Positions 7,389 to 11,527 of a DNA stretch of 11,527 nt are shown in pieces. The first letter of the stretch is position 1. Each line of letters opens with the position of its first letter. The position numbers were made by a program, and so were the translations under genes. The notes under the pieces were generated by a model. The model was not told where the DNA came from. It saw only the letters and a list, made by a program, of their open reading frames with translations, and made no database searches. The DNA is from 13-1-40CM-70-15 sp964641215 (GTDB lineage: Bacteria > Gemmatimonadota > Gemmatimonadetes > Gemmatimonadales > GWC2-71-9): NCBI GenBank assembly GCA_964641215.1, contig CAZXKD010000085.1, positions 1-11,527 on the forward strand, written 5' to 3'.

Positions 7389-7984
7389 GCGCGGTCGGGC
7401 GCGTCGCCAAGACGACGCGTAACACGGGAAACGGGAAACGGGAAACGGGACTCGTCCTGACGATTCGGGCGCCCTTCCGTGGGCTGAAGCCGGGCGAGAG
7501 CGTCTCCGTGAACGGCGCATGCCTCACCGTCGAGCGCGTTGTCCCGGGTGGGTTTACGGTGCACGCGGTGGGCCCGACGCTGGAGCGCACCCTCATCGGC
7601 GAGTGGCGGGCCGGCCGCCGGGTCAACCTGGAGCGTGCCGTGCGGGCGATCGACCGGCTCGGCGGTCATCTCGTCCAGGGACACGTGGACGGCGTCGCCA
7701 GGGTGGAACGGGTCGACGACCTGGAGGCCGCCGACGCGCGGCTGCTGGACCTACGAGTGCCGCCCGAGGTTGCGGAGGTGTCGATCCCGCACGGCTCGAT
7801 CACCGTGGACGGCGTGAGCCTGACGGTGAACGCCCTGCCGGGCGACGGCGCGGTGCAGGTCTCGCTGATCCCGTTTACGCGCGCCCGCACCACGCTGGAC
7901 GCCCTGCGCCCGGGGGATCGGGTGCACGTCGAGGGTGACGTACTGGGCAAATACGTGAGACAACTATGCCGTACGGACAGGTAG
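7370..7984 (+). CDS. ribE: Riboflavin synthase, alpha subunit
   Basis: This enzyme dismutates two molecules of 6,7-dimethyl-8-ribityllumazine into riboflavin and the pyrimidine precursor, the last step of the pathway. The 204-aa protein has the invariant MFTGIV start and two lumazine-binding repeats. The first carries VNGACLTV and GGHLVQGHVDGVA; the second, from about residue 100, carries ITVDGVSLTVN and VSLIPFTRARTTL. The start at 7370 is fixed by the MFTGIV motif. It overlaps the ribD end by 19 bp and its own end overlaps ribBA by 19 bp, so translation is probably coupled. Residues about 19-27 are encoded by a heptanucleotide tandem repeat (7424-7450), which lengthens a surface loop between the first two strands without touching catalytic motifs. 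The gene is called ribC in Escherichia coli. Confidence 0.96.
   Translation: MFTGIVSAVGRVAKTTRNTGNGKRETGLVLTIRAPFRGLKPGESVSVNGACLTVERVVPGGFTVHAVGPTLERTLIGEWRAGRRVNLERAVRAIDRLGGHLVQGHVDGVARVERVDDLEAADARLLDLRVPPEVAEVSIPHGSITVDGVSLTVNALPGDGAVQVSLIPFTRARTTLDALRPGDRVHVEGDVLGKYVRQLCRTDR
7424..7450 (+). repeat. Heptanucleotide tandem repeat (ACGGGAA, 3.9 copies) within ribE
   Basis: The unit ACGGGAA occurs at 7424-7430, 7431-7437 and 7438-7444, followed by a six-base partial copy ending at 7450. All copies are identical. Because the unit is 7 bp, each copy is read in a different frame (as part of NTGNGKRETG), and only gains or losses of three units (21 bp) preserve the ribE frame. Similar short heptamer repeats are described as dispersed elements in cyanobacteria (STRR sequences). 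My recollection that such GGGAAAC-type repeats also occur in Gemmatimonadota genomes is not verified here. Confidence 0.93.
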
Positions 7985-9171
7985 AGCAGGCCATCGCGGA
8001 CATTCACGCGGGCAGACTCGTCATCGTCGCCGATGACGAGGACCGCGAGAACGAAGGCGACCTCATCGGCGCGGCCGAGAAGGTCACCCCCGAGATGGTC
8101 AATTTCATGGCGCTGCACGGGCGAGGGCTGATCTGCCTCACGCTCACGCCCGAGCGCTGCCAGGCGCTCGGCTTGCCCCAGATGGCCGAGACCAACACCG
8201 AGACGCGCGAGACGGCGTTCACGGTGAGCGTGGACGCGGCGCCGCGGTTCGGCGTGACGACCGGCATCTCGGCGGCCGACCGGGCGACGACCATCCGGGT
8301 GGCGATCGACCCGGCGACGGTGCCGGGCGACCTGCGGCGCCCCGGGCACGTGTTCCCACTGCGGGCCCGGCCGGGCGGGGTGCTCCAGCGCGTCGGGCAG
8401 ACCGAGGCAAGCGTGGACCTCGCCCGCCTCGCCGGTCTCTACCCCGCGGGAGTGATCTGCGAGATCCTGAATCCCGACGGGACGATGGCCCGCCGTCCCG
8501 ACCTCGAGCGGTTCGCCCAGGAGCAGGGGCTCGGCTTCATCACCGTGGCCCAGCTGGTCGCCTACCGGCTGGCCCACGAGCGTCTGGTGCACCGGGTGGC
8601 CGAGGCACGGCTACCGACGCCGTTCGGAGAGTTCCGGATCATCGGGTACCGCAACGACGTGGACGCCGCCGAGCACGTGGCGTTGGTGCACGGCGAGGTG
8701 CAGGGCCGGCAGAACGTCCTCGTCCGGATGCACTCCAAGTGTCTCACCGGCGACGTGTTCGGGTCGGGGCGCTGCGACTGCGGGTGGCAGCTGCACAGTG
8801 CGATGCGCCGCATCGCGGCGGAAGGCTGCGGCGTGGTCGTCTATCTCGATCAGGAAGGACGGGGGATCGGCCTCCTCAACAAGCTGAAGGCGTACGAGCT
8901 GCAGGATGCCGGCCACGACACCGTGACCGCCAACCAGGAGCTCGGCTTCAAGCCCGACCTGCGCAACTACGGTATCGGCGCGCAGATCCTGCTCGACCTC
9001 CGCCTGTCGTCGATCCGGGTGCTGACCAACAACCCGATGAAGCTGGTGGGGCTGGAAGGGTACGGGCTGGAGATTGTGGAGCGGGTGCCGCTGGTGCCGG
9101 CGCCCTCCGACGAAAACCGGGCCTACCTGGACGTCAAGCGCGACAAGCTCGGCCACCTGCTGACCCACTGA
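7966..9171 (+). CDS. ribBA: Bifunctional DHBP synthase / GTP cyclohydrolase II
   Basis: RibBA supplies both riboflavin precursors: the N-terminal half makes 3,4-dihydroxy-2-butanone 4-phosphate from ribulose 5-phosphate, and the C-terminal half opens GTP. The 401-aa length is normal. The DHBP-synthase half (about 1-200) has DDEDRENEGDL (R27, E28, D32), FGVTTGISAADR, RPGHVFPLRARPGGVL and VICEILNPDGTMAR (E166). The cyclohydrolase half has zinc cysteines C259, C270 and C272 (SKCLTGD to RCDCG), DQEGRGIGL and LTNNPMKLVGLEGYGLE. One key position differs: the RxGHTEA motif expected after GGVL reads RVGQTEA, so Q145 replaces the His that binds the catalytic metal in characterised enzymes. The DHBP-synthase activity is therefore less certain than the GTP cyclohydrolase activity. 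The ATG at 7966 lies inside the end of ribE. Confidence 0.94.
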   Translation: MPYGQVEQAIADIHAGRLVIVADDEDRENEGDLIGAAEKVTPEMVNFMALHGRGLICLTLTPERCQALGLPQMAETNTETRETAFTVSVDAAPRFGVTTGISAADRATTIRVAIDPATVPGDLRRPGHVFPLRARPGGVLQRVGQTEASVDLARLAGLYPAGVICEILNPDGTMARRPDLERFAQEQGLGFITVAQLVAYRLAHERLVHRVAEARLPTPFGEFRIIGYRNDVDAAEHVALVHGEVQGRQNVLVRMHSKCLTGDVFGSGRCDCGWQLHSAMRRIAAEGCGVVVYLDQEGRGIGLLNKLKAYELQDAGHDTVTANQELGFKPDLRNYGIGAQILLDLRLSSIRVLTNNPMKLVGLEGYGLEIVERVPLVPAPSDENRAYLDVKRDKLGHLLTH

Positions 9172-9173
9172 CC

Positions 9174-9659
9174 GTGGCTGAGCTCGCAGGCTCTCCCCGC
9201 GCCCCGATGAAGCAGCGCGTGGCGGTCGTCGTGAGCCGCTACAACGAGCTCGTGACGCGCCGCCTGCTGGACGGCGCCCGGCAATGCTTCGCCGAGCACC
9301 GGGTGCCGGACGCGTCCGTGGACGTCGTGTGGGTGCCCGGCGCGTTTGAGCTGCCCGTCGCGGCCGAGGCCGCCGCGGCGAGCGGTCGCTACGCCGCCAT
9401 CGTCGCGCTCGGTTGCGTCATTCGCGGCGAGACCCCCCACTTCGAGTTCGTCGCCGGCGAGGCGGCGCGTGGCCTCGGCAACGTGGCGCTGGCGCACCGC
9501 GTGGCCCTGGGGTTCGGCGTGCTCACCACGGACACCCTGGAGCAGGCGCAGGCCCGCGCCGGGGGCGCGGCGGGAAACAAGGGCTACGAGGCGGCCGACG
9601 CCGCACTGCGCACGGCGGACGTGTTGGCTCAGGTGACCCGTGCAGCGCCCCGAGACTAA
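9174..9659 (+). CDS. ribH: 6,7-dimethyl-8-ribityllumazine synthase
   Basis: RibH condenses 5-amino-6-ribitylaminouracil with DHBP to give the lumazine substrate of riboflavin synthase, usually as pentamers or 60-subunit capsids. The protein shows VAVVVSRYNELVTRRLLDGA, DVVWVPGAFELPVAAE, ALGCVIRGETPHFEFV (H89 is the catalytic His), GVLTTDTLEQAQARAG and NKGYEAADAAL. The GTG at 9174, two bases after the ribBA stop, gives 161 aa and puts the catalytic His at about the same position as in the Bacillus enzyme (His88). The ATG at 9207 is a later alternative that would remove the short N-terminal arm. No Shine-Dalgarno site precedes either start, so coupling to ribBA is likely. The 3' end overlaps nusB by 20 bp, a common ribH-nusB arrangement in bacteria. 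Confidence 0.95.
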   Translation: MAELAGSPRAPMKQRVAVVVSRYNELVTRRLLDGARQCFAEHRVPDASVDVVWVPGAFELPVAAEAAAASGRYAAIVALGCVIRGETPHFEFVAGEAARGLGNVALAHRVALGFGVLTTDTLEQAQARAGGAAGNKGYEAADAALRTADVLAQVTRAAPRD

Positions 9660-10053
9660 GGCACGCGCCCGCGCGCTCCAAATCCTGTACGCGTGGGAGC
9701 TGTCGGGCCGGCCGTCCATCGAAGCGGTGGTCACGCGCATCGCCCGCATCTACGGATCGGCGCCGACGGGGTACGACCGCGGCGCCGACCTCGCGGCCCA
9801 GGCCGTGGCCGAGCTGCCCGAGATCGACCGCCGCATCGCCGACGCCGCCGAACACTGGCGGCTGGAGCGGGTCGGGGTGATCGAGCGCAACATTCTGCGG
9901 CTCGGGCTGGCCGAGCTGTCGGAGGGCCAGACCCCGCCGCGCGTGGTGATCGATGAGGCGGTGAAGCTCGCCCATTGGTTCGCGGGGGCCAAGGCGCCCG
10001 CCTTCGTGAACGGCGTGCTCGACGCGGTCGCCCGCGAGCTCGGCGCGTTGTGA
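9640..10053 (+). CDS. nusB: Transcription antitermination factor NusB
   Basis: NusB binds boxA RNA together with ribosomal protein S10 (NusE) and supports antitermination, chiefly of rRNA operons. This 137-aa all-helical protein matches the family in length. It starts with the Arg/Lys-rich KARARALQILYAWELSG block, has the central WRLERVGVIERNILRLGLAEL helix, and ends with the conserved RVVIDEAVKLAHWF and AFVNGVLDAVAREL segments. The GTG at 9640 is chosen because the conserved N-terminus starts directly after it; it overlaps the end of ribH by 20 bp. The stop codon overlaps the glycosyltransferase start in a GTGA quartet. Nothing appears missing. Confidence 0.96.
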   Translation: MQRPETKARARALQILYAWELSGRPSIEAVVTRIARIYGSAPTGYDRGADLAAQAVAELPEIDRRIADAAEHWRLERVGVIERNILRLGLAELSEGQTPPRVVIDEAVKLAHWFAGAKAPAFVNGVLDAVARELGAL

Positions 10054-11168
10054 GGATCCTGCTCGTCAACTGGAACGATCGTGAGAATCCGCACGCCGGC
10101 GGCGCGGAGATCCATGTGCACGAGATCTTCGGCCGGCTGGCGCGAGGCGCGGGCCACGGGATCGATCTGGTGACGAGCGGCTGGCCGGGCGCGGCGCCTC
10201 GCGCCGAGCTGGACGGCATGACGGTGTACCGCACGGGTGGTCGCCACAGCTTCGCCCTGCGCGGGCGCGCGGCGGTGCGGGGGCGCCTCCGGGCGGCGGC
10301 GTACGACGTGGTGGTCGAAGACATCAACAAGCTGCCGCTGTTCCTCGCCGGGATGACGCGGCTGCCCTTCTGTGCGATCGTGCCGCATCTGTTCGGCAGC
10401 ACCGCGTTCGCGGAGGCGAGCGTGCCCGTGGCGGCGATCGTGTGGGCCGCTGAGCGGCCGATCCCCCGCGCGTATCACCGGGCCGCGTTCCACGCCATCA
10501 GCGACAGCACGCGGGATGACCTCGTGGCCCGGGGCGTGGCGCGCGAGCGCATCGAGGTGATCTACCCGGGCGTGGACAGCGCCTGGTACGCCCCGGATCC
10601 AGCGACGCCACGCGCCGCGCAGCCGACGTTCCTGTACGTCGGGCGCTTGAAGCGTTATAAAGGGGTGGAGATCGCGCTGCGGGCGCTGGCCGAGGCCCGC
10701 CAGCGGCGCCCCGACGTCACGCTCGAGATTGCGGGGCAGGGTGACGACCGGCCGCGGCTCGAGCGGCTCGCGGCGCTGCTGGGAGTGGATGCCGCGGTGC
10801 GGTTTCTCGGCTTCGTGACGGAGGAAGAGAAGCGGCTGCGGCTGCGCCGCGCGTGGGCCGTTGTCTTTCCCAGCCCGAAAGAAGGCTGGGGCATCTCGAA
10901 CATGGAGGCCGCCGGATGCGGGACGCCGGCCCTCGCGTCCGACAGCCCGGGGCTGCGCGAGTCCGTGCGCCATGGCGAGACGGGCTTTCTCGTGCCGCAC
11001 GGCGACTGGCGCCACCTGGCCGAGCGCATGGTGGCACTGGCGCAGGATCCCGCCCTGGTGGCTCGGCTCGGGCGTGGCGCCCGCGGCTTCGCGGAGGCGC
11101 TCACCTGGGAGCGGGCCGCCCGCGCCACCGAGGCGCACCTGCAGCGCGTCATCGCGCAGCGAGGATGA
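10050..11168 (+). CDS. GT4-family glycosyltransferase (GT-B fold)
   Basis: This 372-aa protein is a retaining glycosyltransferase of the GT4 group, transferring a sugar from an activated donor to an unknown acceptor, probably at the cytoplasmic face of the membrane. The N-terminal half begins VRILLVNWNDRENPHAGGAE, where the GGAE glycine loop is typical. The C-terminal donor-binding half begins near residue 190 (TFLYVGRLKRYKGVEIALRA) and carries the E-x7-E motif (E278 in KEGWG, E286 in NMEAAGCGTPALAS). No signal peptide or membrane helix is seen. The GTG at 10050 is chosen because homology begins exactly there and it overlaps the nusB stop; longer upstream readings are Arg-rich translations of nusB in another frame. 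Donor and acceptor cannot be predicted; lipid, polysaccharide or glycolipid synthesis are all possible. Confidence 0.9.
   Translation: MRILLVNWNDRENPHAGGAEIHVHEIFGRLARGAGHGIDLVTSGWPGAAPRAELDGMTVYRTGGRHSFALRGRAAVRGRLRAAAYDVVVEDINKLPLFLAGMTRLPFCAIVPHLFGSTAFAEASVPVAAIVWAAERPIPRAYHRAAFHAISDSTRDDLVARGVARERIEVIYPGVDSAWYAPDPATPRAAQPTFLYVGRLKRYKGVEIALRALAEARQRRPDVTLEIAGQGDDRPRLERLAALLGVDAAVRFLGFVTEEEKRLRLRRAWAVVFPSPKEGWGISNMEAAGCGTPALASDSPGLRESVRHGETGFLVPHGDWRHLAERMVALAQDPALVARLGRGARGFAEALTWERAARATEAHLQRVIAQRG
11161..11165 (+). promoter_or_regulatory. Shine-Dalgarno site for the hibernation-factor gene
   Basis: GAGGA lies seven bases upstream of the ATG at 11173 and overlaps the last codons of the glycosyltransferase gene. 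The spacing is standard, and the site supports 11173 as the true start. Confidence 0.6.
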
Positions 11169-11172
11169 TCCC

Positions 11173-11527
<355 letters not shown>

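Noticed and set aside
10647..10661. TTATAAAG patch inside the glycosyltransferase gene as a possible promoter
   Set aside because: It encodes the conserved RYKG segment of the GT4 donor domain and lacks a matching -35 box.

Overview
The window is an 11.5 kb GC-rich stretch (roughly 70% G+C by eye) of a Gram-negative-type bacterium. It is almost fully coding, with every supported gene on the + strand. An orphan duplicated-permease (ADOP-type) gene, a signal-peptide protein ending in a beta-barrel-like strand, frequent GTG starts and very tight gene packing would fit Gemmatimonadota or a related lineage. That placement is an inference from gene style, not a database result.

Layout: (i) 1-1418 is the 3' part of an ADOP/MacB-like permease that runs in from upstream. 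(ii) 1419-1474 is the longest non-coding gap (56 bp) and holds a plausible promoter placed for a leaderless transcript. (iii) 1475-5341 is fmdB-like zinc-ribbon gene, argS, PfkB-family kinase, purM, each joined to the next by a GTGA overlap. (iv) 5360-6292 is an unrecognised exported, probably outer-membrane protein with its own strong Shine-Dalgarno site. (v) 6315-9659 is a riboflavin cluster (ribD, ribE, ribBA, ribH) that together encodes every committed enzyme from GTP and ribulose 5-phosphate to riboflavin except the phosphatase. (vi) 9640-10053 is nusB, followed by a GT4 glycosyltransferase (10050-11168) and the start of a ribosome hibernation factor gene (11173 onward). (vii) The last 46 bases are pure C, preceded by C-rich low-complexity sequence, and look like a sequencing or assembly artefact at a contig end.

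From 1475 onward the genes overlap or are separated by at most 22 bp, so they are probably one long, translationally coupled housekeeping operon covering tRNA charging, purine synthesis, flavin synthesis, transcription antitermination and ribosome hibernation. No gene-free stretch reaches 300 bp. I see no mobile element, CRISPR array, tRNA, rRNA or FMN riboswitch.

I do not see a clearly new multi-gene system. The points most worth a second look are a 7-bp tandem repeat inside the ribE coding sequence, a Gln in place of the expected metal-binding His in the DHBP-synthase half of RibBA, the possible leaderless promoter, and the unknown barrel-like protein embedded in the operon.
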